A DNA stretch of 64,000 nt, from the NCBI GenBank assembly GCA_021414205.1, contig JAIOOW010000002.1, positions 1 to 64,000 on the forward strand, in the 5' to 3' direction. Below are positions 43,680 through 51,465 of the stretch, piece by piece. The translations under genes and the position numbers were made by a program. Position 1 is the first letter of the stretch. The number at the start of each line of letters is the position of its first letter. Source of the DNA: Candidatus Anderseniibacteriota bacterium. GTDB lineage: Bacteria > Patescibacteria > Andersenbacteria > UBA10190. The notes under the pieces were generated by a model. The model was not told the origin of the DNA. It worked only from the letters and a program-made list of their open reading frames with translations, and made no database searches.

Positions 43680-45255
43680 TGTTTAATGCCCTAAATAGTT
43701 GCAATTTCCCGAAATAATAAAGGAATAAATCATACGGATGAGAGTGCAAGGGTGACATGTTTAACCATAAAATTGGAGTTAGTATGTCTATCTTGCGAAT
43801 ATCCAATCCTCTTTCTATGATATATTGCTTTAAGATTTCTTGACACTCTACCAATCGCTCGCTTCGAAATATGTCGCATGTTACTACGTTTTTGTGCCGA
43901 TCAATATTAAAATGACCGTAATTAATCATCTCGTGATTAATTACTAAGTTATGATTCAGCTTTGCGAGATCGTAATACATGTCGCCGCCTCGAATTAATC
44001 CTCCAAAATCTTGTCGCCAATCTAGAAGCGTATACCCTTTAGCAGTTTTAATAATATTGTCTGGAATAAAATCTCCGTGAAAAGAAGTCTGCTGAGTATC
44101 TGCAAGCCAATCAAAATCTACTTTTTTAAGTAGTGCCGCAAGTGACGGAACAGTTTCTCCATTAATGATGTTGGTACTATCTTTAATATTTCGTGTTTTT
44201 AAAAACTCCTGCGTGCGCTTTATTGTCTTTGTGTAATAAAAATCATAACAAATATCCTGAAAGCGCTTTGCAGAAACTTCTTTTTCGGGCTTCCAAACAT
44301 TGCTAAACGCCCAATTCAGAAAATGAGGGAACGTTGCTGGAGTAATAACGGAAGCCAGCAGATCACCTTTTGCATATTTATACTTATAGAAATGCGCTGT
44401 GGAACCCTCAATAGGAGGGACAAGCGAGCCAAGTGCACGAGCGCGTCGAACCCTATTTTTTGCAATAAGCGTATCGCTGAAGAATTTAACAACGGAGGTT
44501 TTGAATAAATAAATAGATTCCGATGGCTTATCAAGAATATGGAATGAATCGTGAATCGCCTCTCGAGCTGCATTCAAGCTATCTACATTCCCTACGTCGT
44601 ACCATGGATTAAACTCTATGCCGGTAAATACAGTGTCTCTCTCGAGCATTTGCTGCAGGATATCAACATCGCTCAGTGATTCATCTTCGGGATTTGCTGC
44701 ATATAAATCGATAGCACATTTCCAGAAAAGCTTATAATCGAATATCCCGACAAGACCGATGTGAAGATAGTCAGGGTTAAGATTCCCCTTTTCGGAAAAA
44801 TACTGAATAACCCCATCAGCAATAGTAAATGATGCATATTGAGATGAATTTTCAGACACATATCCACCAGCCCAATTTTTTATAGGAAGAGGAATTTTTT
44901 GATGAACAATAGTGTCGGAAGCATGGTAAATAAACGGTTTCTGTAAATGCTTTTTTGCAGATAGCATGGAGTGGGCCAAGCTGCTCCCTTTTCCCGAATA
45001 GGTTTTCACAGGCACGAACGTTACGGAAATATTAGGATACACAAGAGAAATAAACTCTTTAACGTGTTCGCCGAAATGTCCGAGCGTGATTACGAAATGA
45101 GTGTTCTTTGGGTACGACTCGATGATGTAGGAAAGAGCTGGCTTTCTTCCTATTTTCACTAATGCTTTATTCGTATATGTGGTGAGCTCTCCTAGCTTAC
45201 TGCCTATTCCAGAGGTGGTAATCAATACAGTCAATTCCTGTTTTTGTTTTGGCAT
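43648..45255 (-). CDS. Fused sugar nucleotidyltransferase - APH-type kinase
   Basis: 535 residues, two domains. About 1-235 is a nucleotidyltransferase: TTSGIGSKLGELT with the NKALVKIG loop, HASDTI as the metal Asp, WYDVGN near the end. About 270-535 is a kinase of the aminoglycoside/choline type: SFHGDFIPDN (393-400 region) as the Brenner-like catalytic loop and LLDWRQDFGG as the metal motif. The layout recalls LicC and LicA activities joined in one chain, so the protein could phosphorylate a sugar or alcohol and load it on a nucleotide. The start at 45255 (MPKQKQE) is preferred to 45306; a possible TTGTAG-16-TAACAC ends 7 nt before it. Confidence 0.8.
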   Translation of the reverse strand: MPKQKQELTVLITTSGIGSKLGELTTYTNKALVKIGRKPALSYIIESYPKNTHFVITLGHFGEHVKEFISLVYPNISVTFVPVKTYSGKGSSLAHSMLSAKKHLQKPFIYHASDTIVHQKIPLPIKNWAGGYVSENSSQYASFTIADGVIQYFSEKGNLNPDYLHIGLVGIFDYKLFWKCAIDLYAANPEDESLSDVDILQQMLERDTVFTGIEFNPWYDVGNVDSLNAAREAIHDSFHILDKPSESIYLFKTSVVKFFSDTLIAKNRVRRARALGSLVPPIEGSTAHFYKYKYAKGDLLASVITPATFPHFLNWAFSNVWKPEKEVSAKRFQDICYDFYYTKTIKRTQEFLKTRNIKDSTNIINGETVPSLAALLKKVDFDWLADTQQTSFHGDFIPDNIIKTAKGYTLLDWRQDFGGLIRGGDMYYDLAKLNHNLVINHEMINYGHFNIDRHKNVVTCDIFRSERLVECQEILKQYIIERGLDIRKIDILTPILWLNMSPLHSHPYDLFLYYFGKLQLFRALNNEKHHAKEGS

Positions 45256-45307
45256 GAAAAAAGTGTTACACGGAGGAAAATAATCTACAAGCCTCTCTGT
45301 GGGCATA

Positions 45308-45336
45308 TTGACATAAGCGTTCTTTTTTAGTATGCA
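45308..45336 (+). promoter_or_regulatory. Promoter of the Nudix-like cassette
   Basis: Perfect TTGACA (45308-45313), 17 nt, TATGCA (45331-45336). A leader of about 50 nt follows, containing CAAGGGGTC, which also occurs in the leader of the 39-aa gene at 25671. The weak purine run AAAGAAAG precedes the ATG at 45394. Confidence 0.65.
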
Positions 45337-45393
45337 TACGGAGCAAGGGGTCCCGATTGATCATTCGAAAACTTAAAATAAAAGAAAGTCATC

Positions 45394-45918
45394 ATGACGC
45401 CAGAAAGAAGTGCGTTACTTGCAGAACTGTTGGAAGAGTTGCTGAAGTTCAAACGAGCAGGCAATAATATGCCTCCGGCCGTGTTTGAGGCATCGCTTCC
45501 CCTTTTCCCACAACTGGTTATTGAATTCCTGGTGTTTCGAAGCACGCCGTCGGAACGAAAAATTGAAATTCTCTTGGTAGAGAGACCTTCCAATGTCGCA
45601 TATCCAAATCAATGGCATTGCCCAGGAACGTTTGTGCGTCCTGGTGATGCGATGGATCGAGCGTTCGAACGAGCACGGATTGGCAAACTGGGCGGAGCGA
45701 TAATTACGCAAATAGAATTTCTGACCAACCAACTCTACGTCGATCCTAATCGCAATGATGCGACTATTTTAAGAATGGTTTATACGGTTCAGATTGCCGA
45801 AGAAGATAATCCGCCCAAAGGCAAATTTTTCGAAATCTACCCGAATAATAACCTACCCGCGGAACTGGTATGGGAACAGCCCATGCTCATTGATCTTTTT
45901 CCAATTCCGAATAACTAG
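45394..45918 (+). CDS. Nudix-fold protein with degenerate Nudix box
   Basis: 174 residues, soluble. Strand VIEFLVFRS, then ILLVERP and WHCPGTFVRPGD are in the order of a Nudix hydrolase (WxLPGGxVExGE). The helix that should read REUxEExG instead reads ERARIGKLGG, so the metal-binding glutamates are missing. It may bind nucleotides without hydrolysis, or be an unrelated alpha/beta fold. It is a single-gene cassette on the opposite strand, placed between two halves of the minus-strand sugar-activation set, with its own promoter and terminator. Confidence 0.6.
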   Translation: MTPERSALLAELLEELLKFKRAGNNMPPAVFEASLPLFPQLVIEFLVFRSTPSERKIEILLVERPSNVAYPNQWHCPGTFVRPGDAMDRAFERARIGKLGGAIITQIEFLTNQLYVDPNRNDATILRMVYTVQIAEEDNPPKGKFFEIYPNNNLPAELVWEQPMLIDLFPIPNN

Positions 45919-45936
45919 TGAACCGGTCAAAAGTAA

Positions 45937-45977
45937 AACTCTACGAATGCAACTATGCGATCGTAGAGTTATTTTTT
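45937..45977 (+). terminator. Terminator of the Nudix-like gene
   Basis: Perfect 10-bp stem AACTCTACGA / TCGTAGAGTT (45937-45946 with 45961-45970), 14-nt loop, then A and seven T. The right half overlaps the last codons of the convergent nucleotidyltransferase. Confidence 0.9.
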
Positions 45978-46669
45978 TGCAGATACTCTTCAGTTTTTGC
46001 CAATGCAGGAGGATTGCCGGTATCAAGCCAAACTGGAAATTGCACCAGGCGAATAGGGGTTGCATCTTGAAGCATAGGATTAAACGGAGAAGTATCGTTC
46101 ATGGTTTGGTCATGAGGATTTGCTGCATATAAAGCTCTAAGATACTTCCAGTATGATTCGTAATTATTAATACCAAATAGACCGATTAATACATTATGAG
46201 AATCACCCTCTTTTTTATCATTAATTCGGGTAATAATATTATCCATATCAGCCTGAATTGTTCGGTACTGACTCACATCACCGGGAATCGTATGGCCAGC
46301 AATCCAATTTTTATCAGGAGCAGGTATAGCAGTATTAAGAACGACGGTATCGCATGCATGGAATATAAAAGGTTCTTGTAAATATGGTTCTGCTTGGAGC
46401 AAGGAGTATGCCAGACTGCTTCCATCGCCCTCATACTTATCTACATCAACAAACGTAATACTCCTGTCAGTGTAATGAGTTGTAAAGAAATCCCGAACCT
46501 GATGAGCAAGATATCCAACAGTTATAACAAGTGGAATATCCGCGCTATATAAATCCAATATATACGAAATGGCAGGTTTCCCGGCAATAGGAACAAGAGC
46601 TTTGTTCGTATTCTTTGTAAGCGCTCCTAACCTAGAACCTGTTCCCGAAGTGGTAACAAGGACTTTCAT
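45953..46669 (-). CDS. Sugar-phosphate nucleotidyltransferase
   Basis: 238 residues. VTTSGTGSRLGALT with NKALVPIAGKP is the nucleotide-binding start of the GlmU/RmlA-like superfamily; HACDTV carries the metal Asp and FPVWLDTGN the closing motif. It is closely similar to the first domain of the fused enzyme at 43648, with the same TTSG replacing the usual AAG, so the two are paralogues. The start at 46669 is supported by TATAAT 6 nt upstream and by the conserved first strand; the upstream 42 codons lie in the epimerase gene. Confidence 0.85.
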   Translation of the reverse strand: MKVLVTTSGTGSRLGALTKNTNKALVPIAGKPAISYILDLYSADIPLVITVGYLAHQVRDFFTTHYTDRSITFVDVDKYEGDGSSLAYSLLQAEPYLQEPFIFHACDTVVLNTAIPAPDKNWIAGHTIPGDVSQYRTIQADMDNIITRINDKKEGDSHNVLIGLFGINNYESYWKYLRALYAANPHDQTMNDTSPFNPMLQDATPIRLVQFPVWLDTGNPPALAKTEEYLQKNNSTIA

Positions 46670-46675
46670 AGATAT

Positions 46676-46681
46676 ATTATA
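46676..46681 (-). promoter_or_regulatory. -10 element of the nucleotidyltransferase gene
   Basis: TATAAT on the minus strand ends 6 nt before the ATG at 46669, giving TATAATATATCTATG, nearly identical to the TATACTATATCTATG before the gene at 1811. It lies on the stop codon of the epimerase gene. No clear -35. Confidence 0.5.
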
Positions 46682-47339
46682 ATAGCGTTTTTCTAAATGA
46701 TTGTATTTTTTTGTCGAGTTGAGCAGGTGGTTGGAAGATAGTGCCCGTGCCACATACCAGCATGTTAGCCCCGGCTGCAACCATTTTATGACCACTGTCT
46801 GGAGTTACTCCACCGTCTATTTCCAAGAAAATATCTTTTCCAGTTTCATCAATGCGTTTTCTTGCATCTGCAATCTTTTTCATCGTACCAGGAATAAGTT
46901 TATGCCCTACGATACCGGGGTTAATTGCCATCAACATCAATAAGTCCAAATCTTCAAGCACGTAGTCCAAGGTCGATAGCGACGTTCCGGGATTTAAAGC
47001 GAGCCCTGCCTGAACACCAGCATTCTTAATCTTCATTACTGTACGATGAGGATGCATTAATGGCTCAATATGAGGAGTTATAATAGTTGCTCCAGCATCC
47101 ACGAAATCTTGAATATATGGTTCCGGATTTTGAACCATCATATGTACTTCGATAGGAATGTTCGTTTTTGAACGTATTGCTTTTAAGTATTCGGGAAATA
47201 GCCCATATCGCGGAACAAACACCCCGTCCATCACGTCAAAATGAATGTAATCAATTTTTCCCTTTTTTAATGCGGCCAAATCTTTTTGGAGATTAAGAGG
47301 ATTTCCACAAATAATAGAAGCAGCTAGATTGCAGTGCAT
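46677..47339 (-). CDS. rpe: Ribulose-phosphate 3-epimerase family protein
   Basis: 220 residues, (beta/alpha)8 barrel. The catalytic set of the family is complete: Ser8, His33 and Asp35 (HFDVMDG), His66 (EVHMMV) and Asp175 (EIDGGV), with LMAINPG at 136-142. Standard activity is ribulose-5-P to xylulose-5-P; relatives act on allulose-6-P. It starts 2 nt after the isomerase stop in a nucleotide-sugar operon, which suggests it makes a ketose phosphate for a glycan rather than serving the pentose pathway only. Confidence 0.87.
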   Translation of the reverse strand: MHCNLAASIICGNPLNLQKDLAALKKGKIDYIHFDVMDGVFVPRYGLFPEYLKAIRSKTNIPIEVHMMVQNPEPYIQDFVDAGATIITPHIEPLMHPHRTVMKIKNAGVQAGLALNPGTSLSTLDYVLEDLDLLMLMAINPGIVGHKLIPGTMKKIADARKRIDETGKDIFLEIDGGVTPDSGHKMVAAGANMLVCGTGTIFQPPAQLDKKIQSFRKTLL

Positions 47340-47341
47340 AG

Positions 47342-47932
47342 TTATTCTAAATTAGAATGACGAGCCCACATCGTGTCGTGCGTTTCATGCATCTGCTCCA
47401 TCAGCATAAGCACGAGGCAGTCAAATAAAATTCCGAGGCATTGCTCGTTTAATGTCGTCATCGGCTGAATAGAAGTGAATCCTTCAACTTGCTTTGTCTT
47501 AGATGGTGCTGGCAACAAAATAATAGCGTCTGCAAGCTTACCCATTCGCGAATCAGGGTTACCAGTAATAAGTGCAATTCGAGCCCCATTTTTATGGGCA
47601 ATTTCTACAAGATCGTATATCGTCTGCGTTTCCCCTGACCCAGAAGCAACAATCAATAGATCGCCTTTTCCTAGTGCGGGTACCGTTGCATCTCCAAGCA
47701 TATGCACATGCTTGCCTAAGTGCGCCAATCGCATTGCAAAACCACGAACTGCCATGCCGACACGGCCAGCACCGCATGCGACGATCGTATTAGCATACTG
47801 AATCTCTCGTAAAAATTCTTCCGCTTCTTGTTGGTTAACTTTTCCTAATACCCATGAGATTTCGGCGAGGATCTGGAAAGAGGTTGTTTGTATGTGAGTC
47901 TTTTGACTTCCTGCTGTTTCTGATTTGTTCAT
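47342..47932 (-). CDS. SIS-domain isomerase, 6-phospho-3-hexuloisomerase (HxlB)-like
   Basis: 196 residues. CGAGRVGMAVRGFAMRLAHL (53-72), DATVPALGKGD and SGSGET (97-102), then TGNPDSRMGKLAD match HxlB more closely than GmhA or KdsD; it lacks CBS domains. HxlB interconverts 3-hexulose-6-P and fructose-6-P. No hexulose-phosphate synthase is present, so formaldehyde fixation is unlikely. First gene of the activation operon; promoter TTGTCA-17-TACGCT ends 6 nt before the ATG. Confidence 0.8.
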   Translation of the reverse strand: MNKSETAGSQKTHIQTTSFQILAEISWVLGKVNQQEAEEFLREIQYANTIVACGAGRVGMAVRGFAMRLAHLGKHVHMLGDATVPALGKGDLLIVASGSGETQTIYDLVEIAHKNGARIALITGNPDSRMGKLADAIILLPAPSKTKQVEGFTSIQPMTTLNEQCLGILFDCLVLMLMEQMHETHDTMWARHSNLE

Positions 47933-47938
47933 ATGTGA

Positions 47939-47967
47939 AGCGTATCACTGGATATATGGCATGACAA
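47939..47967 (-). promoter_or_regulatory. Leaderless promoter of the sugar-activation operon
   Basis: Minus strand: TTGTCA (47967-47962), 17 nt ending in TGA, TACGCT (47944-47939), 6 nt, ATG at 47932. Same -35 and spacing as the promoters before 5650 and 20832. No Shine-Dalgarno. Confidence 0.7.
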
Positions 47968-47972
47968 ACAAG

Positions 47973-49253
47973 TCAGGAATGCAGTATATCGCTCGAATGT
48001 TTGCCGATATATCCTTTGTGCCAAAAGAAGTACAGAAAAGCAAAGTAGAGAAATACGATTCCAAAAGAAAATGGCGCAGCAAATAGCCCGATACTTGGCA
48101 AGAAATACCAAAGCAATCCAATAAAAATGGATCCTCCGATCACGCTTTGTGCTGCGATGAAGAAAAAGTATTTTGGACCAAAACTTAAGAAAACATTCAC
48201 GTATACGGTGTACAGGAACGTTAAAGTTGCATACATACCCATCGCCATACCAAGAGGTATAGATAGCGGATATTGCTTACCAAATAATGAGAACAAAACG
48301 ATGCAGACCAGTGTAAAAAATAAAAATAGGGGAACAATGCTAATAATCACAATTCGAGAAAGCTGCTTCATTAATGCTCTCCCGTCGCTTCGATGAGCAA
48401 CTTCAGGAAATAGGACGTTCATAATAATATTACTCAACTGCATCGCAATCGACACAGATACGACCGCATAGGCGCTATAAATACCAAGTTGCACATGCCC
48501 AAGGCGATGCTCAACAACTATTTTATCTATGCTTAAAAAAAGAATTGTACCAACGGCTGAAAGAACTCCAAATTTACCATACGCCCAAGATTGTATCCCT
48601 TGAGCAGTATTTATTTTTAAATGAGGCACTGTCCGCAAAATCGCAATGAGATACGATGCGATAGAGAAAAGAGCACCGCATGAAAGACTGAAAATAAGGT
48701 TTCCATATCCATGCTTATTAAATAACTCATATAGAATATAGAAGGCGCCCAATGATATCGCGGCATCCCCTACTTTAATAAGCGATTGGAATCGAAACCC
48801 TCCCGTTGCACGGATAACAGAATCAAGACCAACTCGAACTGCAAGCAACGCCATAAATCCAATAGATATATCAAATAGAAAAACTGGGATTTGAAAAAAA
48901 GAACTTGCATATGAGCTTACGGCATACAATATCCCCGATGATGCGACAATAATGCCAAAGAGGAATAAAAACCCTGACAGCGCAGCCTCGCCAACATTAT
49001 ACGTTTTCTTTGCTAGTACAATGCTTCGGATGATCGCCACATCCATACCCTGAACCGGAAAAGAAAATATTTGCACAAGCGCCAACACAAGCCCATACGA
49101 AGCAAATTCTTTTGGCCCCAACACTCTCCCGCTAATAACATAGGTACTGATAGAGATAAGAGATGCTATGGCAAATCCAATAAATGAATAGGAAAGATTT
49201 GCTAAAAATGCCCGTATATTGCCGCTTAGTATGTCTTTGAAATATCGAATCAT
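47973..49253 (-). CDS. Wzx-like polysaccharide flippase
   Basis: 426 residues, about 12 TM helices. The SISTYVISGRVLGPKEFASYG N-terminal pattern marks the polysaccharide flippase family of the MOP superfamily. Immediately upstream of the sugar-activation operon and transcribed the same way but with its own start signal, so it may move the glycan that contains the activated sugar. Confidence 0.87.
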   Translation of the reverse strand: MIRYFKDILSGNIRAFLANLSYSFIGFAIASLISISTYVISGRVLGPKEFASYGLVLALVQIFSFPVQGMDVAIIRSIVLAKKTYNVGEAALSGFLFLFGIIVASSGILYAVSSYASSFFQIPVFLFDISIGFMALLAVRVGLDSVIRATGGFRFQSLIKVGDAAISLGAFYILYELFNKHGYGNLIFSLSCGALFSIASYLIAILRTVPHLKINTAQGIQSWAYGKFGVLSAVGTILFLSIDKIVVEHRLGHVQLGIYSAYAVVSVSIAMQLSNIIMNVLFPEVAHRSDGRALMKQLSRIVIISIVPLFLFFTLVCIVLFSLFGKQYPLSIPLGMAMGMYATLTFLYTVYVNVFLSFGPKYFFFIAAQSVIGGSIFIGLLWYFLPSIGLFAAPFSFGIVFLYFAFLYFFWHKGYIGKHSSDILHS

Positions 49254-49261
49254 CTATACGG

Positions 49262-49294
49262 ATTATACTGAATATGCGCTATCCATGATACAGT
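49262..49294. promoter_or_regulatory. Divergent leaderless promoter pair
   Basis: Minus: TATAAT (49267-49262), 8 nt, ATG at 49253. Plus: extended -10 TGA-TACAGT (49289-49294), 8 nt, ATG at 49303. Distances are the same on both sides; -35 elements are not evident. Gap of 49 nt between the starts. Confidence 0.6.
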
Positions 49295-49302
49295 GCTAGG
49301 TT

Positions 49303-51465
49303 ATGAAAAAGATAGGTATCATCATACTACTGTCAGCATTATTTCTCTGGTTTGCCACTCCATGGTCTGCCAGTGTCGGTATTATTGCCCTGCTTAGCTT
49401 TATGTTTTTTAGCGTCACTGACTGGGAATCTCGCCCGAGATTATTCCAAGGGGTCGCCATAACTCTCGTCGCCCTCATTGGTCTTTATATAGTAGGGCCT
49501 CGAATTGCGCCGCAACCATGGTCAATTTGCTTTCAAAGAACTGTCGTGCCCGAAACCTTGAAAACACCATGCGAAACAAGCGCGCAGTTTCCTTATGGAG
49601 AAAAAACATTGACGGCAGATACGATTGCTTGGGACACAAATACCATTCCGACGTACTTCATGGATGATAAATTAGCGTTTAACTGGTATCTACCGGCGGA
49701 TCCCAATCGAGAGCACTTGCCTTATAACATGATTCTTGCAAGAACTATCCAGGGCGGTCCGCATCAGCACGTAGCAATTACTAGTTCGTTTGCAGGGCTC
49801 ACTGCAACCAGTGACGGCGTCAACACAACTATTCAAAAAAACAAAGAAACGACGCTCTATTTTTCAGAACAGAAGATGTATCAACTACGCATAAGCGGTG
49901 CTCATATTCGCGACGCATCGGATTCTCTGCACGTTTCTGGAATTAATAATTCATTTTTATATATCTTATTTCACGCAATAAAAAACATTGGATACGCAAT
50001 TTTGTGCCTCCTCATTATTCGTTGTGCGTACCTGCAAGTTATTCGTTTACCACATGAACAGCGATATATGGCAGTCGGTATTGCGGGAATTCTCGCAATA
50101 CTCTACCTACTTCCAAGCGAACAATTCGGGGTGCTTGCACTCGCATTGTTTTTTGCGTGGTGCGGGAGAAGAAAAAACATGTTACTGCCTATATTGCTAT
50201 TTGCAATACTTATTGCGCTGTCGTTTGCTCGGTCGTTTATTCCGTATGAGCATGTATACATTAATTACGGAATCCCGTTTCTTACTATACTAGCAATAAT
50301 CTGCTCGACATTTTTCAGACAACAAAAAATAAGCATAGTAGTTATTGCGTTATTGCTACTGAACAGCTTTATATTTATTTCGCATACGCACCCGTATGGC
50401 AGCCTCGTACTATTTACAGGAGGCAATGACGAATTAACGCACGAAGGATTTGCCCGATTAGCCCTTACGGGGCAAACGTGGCGCGACAAGCTCATTGCGG
50501 GAGAAAACTATGCGTTCTACTATCAGCCACTGTATCGTTACATGCTAGCTGGCATGCATGCATTATGGGGAGAATCAATGTTTGGCCCATATGTGGTGCA
50601 AACATTCCTCACAAGCATTGCATTTTTCACGACGCTTAGATTTTTACGCATATTCAACATTCGATACCTACCGGCACTATTTGCTGTTCTTTTCATTCTT
50701 ACCAATTACGTCTACTACGTCTCGTTATTCACGTTGTCGCAAGGCGCATTTCAACAATCAATCGCATTGCCGTTGCTGATTATCTGCTGGATTGCAACCC
50801 TGTCGATGATATATAAAAAACCCTCCGCTCAATTCGGAATACTGCTTGGCCTTGCATGGGGAGTAGTGTATGCAACGCGAACAGATTTTCTGCCGTCCCT
50901 TCCCATTGTATTTTGCATAACAGCCTACGCAACTTGGAAACAACGCATCCTGCCCTCTTGGATTCTTGGGCTGTCCATTGCGCCGATACTGGTTATTGCA
51001 AGAAATATCATCATCGCGCATCAGGCGGTCTTCATGCCTACATCAGGACTTATTAATCTAACGTCGGAATTTACTCCGCTATTTCCAAATACAACAGCAC
51101 AAGAACTGCAATCACTAGGATACGGAGATTTACTTAAGCACGTATATGCAACATATCACAACAACATAAGCGCGTTATGCATAGCAATTTGGCATAACCT
51201 CAGAGAAAAATTCATAGGAATTATCCCGCCAAGAATTGTACTATGGTACATATCTCCAGTAACTGTTGTATTAGCATTACTACTAAAGCCAAGTAAGCAG
51301 ATTGCCGTAATTCTATTATTCGTATTACTTTTCTTTTTAATACTGATTCCCAATATATTTTTTGATCAGCATAACGGCGTTGCGATGTTTGGATTCTATG
51401 ACTATATCTTGCTATTATTTTGCGCAATTGCAGGATCGAAATTACTCTATATACTAAAAATATGA
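49303..51465 (+). CDS. GT39-like GT-C membrane glycosyltransferase with lumenal N-terminal domain
   Basis: 720 residues. Two or three TM helices, an extracellular domain (about 65-205, strand-rich), then about 11 TM helices. The loop at about 360-395 reads GGNDELTHEGFARLAL and YYQPLYRYMLAG, a GT39/ArnT-like arrangement with an acidic pair and Tyr-Gln-Pro. Probably transfers a sugar from a polyprenyl-phosphate donor outside the membrane. Coupled by ATGA to an epimerase gene. Confidence 0.72.
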   Translation: MKKIGIIILLSALFLWFATPWSASVGIIALLSFMFFSVTDWESRPRLFQGVAITLVALIGLYIVGPRIAPQPWSICFQRTVVPETLKTPCETSAQFPYGEKTLTADTIAWDTNTIPTYFMDDKLAFNWYLPADPNREHLPYNMILARTIQGGPHQHVAITSSFAGLTATSDGVNTTIQKNKETTLYFSEQKMYQLRISGAHIRDASDSLHVSGINNSFLYILFHAIKNIGYAILCLLIIRCAYLQVIRLPHEQRYMAVGIAGILAILYLLPSEQFGVLALALFFAWCGRRKNMLLPILLFAILIALSFARSFIPYEHVYINYGIPFLTILAIICSTFFRQQKISIVVIALLLLNSFIFISHTHPYGSLVLFTGGNDELTHEGFARLALTGQTWRDKLIAGENYAFYYQPLYRYMLAGMHALWGESMFGPYVVQTFLTSIAFFTTLRFLRIFNIRYLPALFAVLFILTNYVYYVSLFTLSQGAFQQSIALPLLIICWIATLSMIYKKPSAQFGILLGLAWGVVYATRTDFLPSLPIVFCITAYATWKQRILPSWILGLSIAPILVIARNIIIAHQAVFMPTSGLINLTSEFTPLFPNTTAQELQSLGYGDLLKHVYATYHNNISALCIAIWHNLREKFIGIIPPRIVLWYISPVTVVLALLLKPSKQIAVILLFVLLFFLILIPNIFFDQHNGVAMFGFYDYILLLFCAIAGSKLLYILKI

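Noticed and set aside
45357..45467. Possible TTG-started 36-codon upstream frame with AAGGGG six bases before it
   Set aside because: It overlaps the Nudix-like gene in another frame, uses a TTG and has no recognisable features; noted only as a possible leader peptide.
42040..47932. Standard KDO or ADP-heptose synthesis locus
   Set aside because: A KdsC-like phosphatase is present but KdsA and KdsB are not; the SIS protein resembles HxlB rather than GmhA, and no HldE-type kinase is seen.
46677..47932. Ribulose-monophosphate formaldehyde fixation (Hps-Phi)
   Set aside because: The barrel protein carries the Rpe motif HFDVMDG and the full Rpe catalytic set, not the hexulose-phosphate synthase motif, and the pair sits in a nucleotide-sugar operon.
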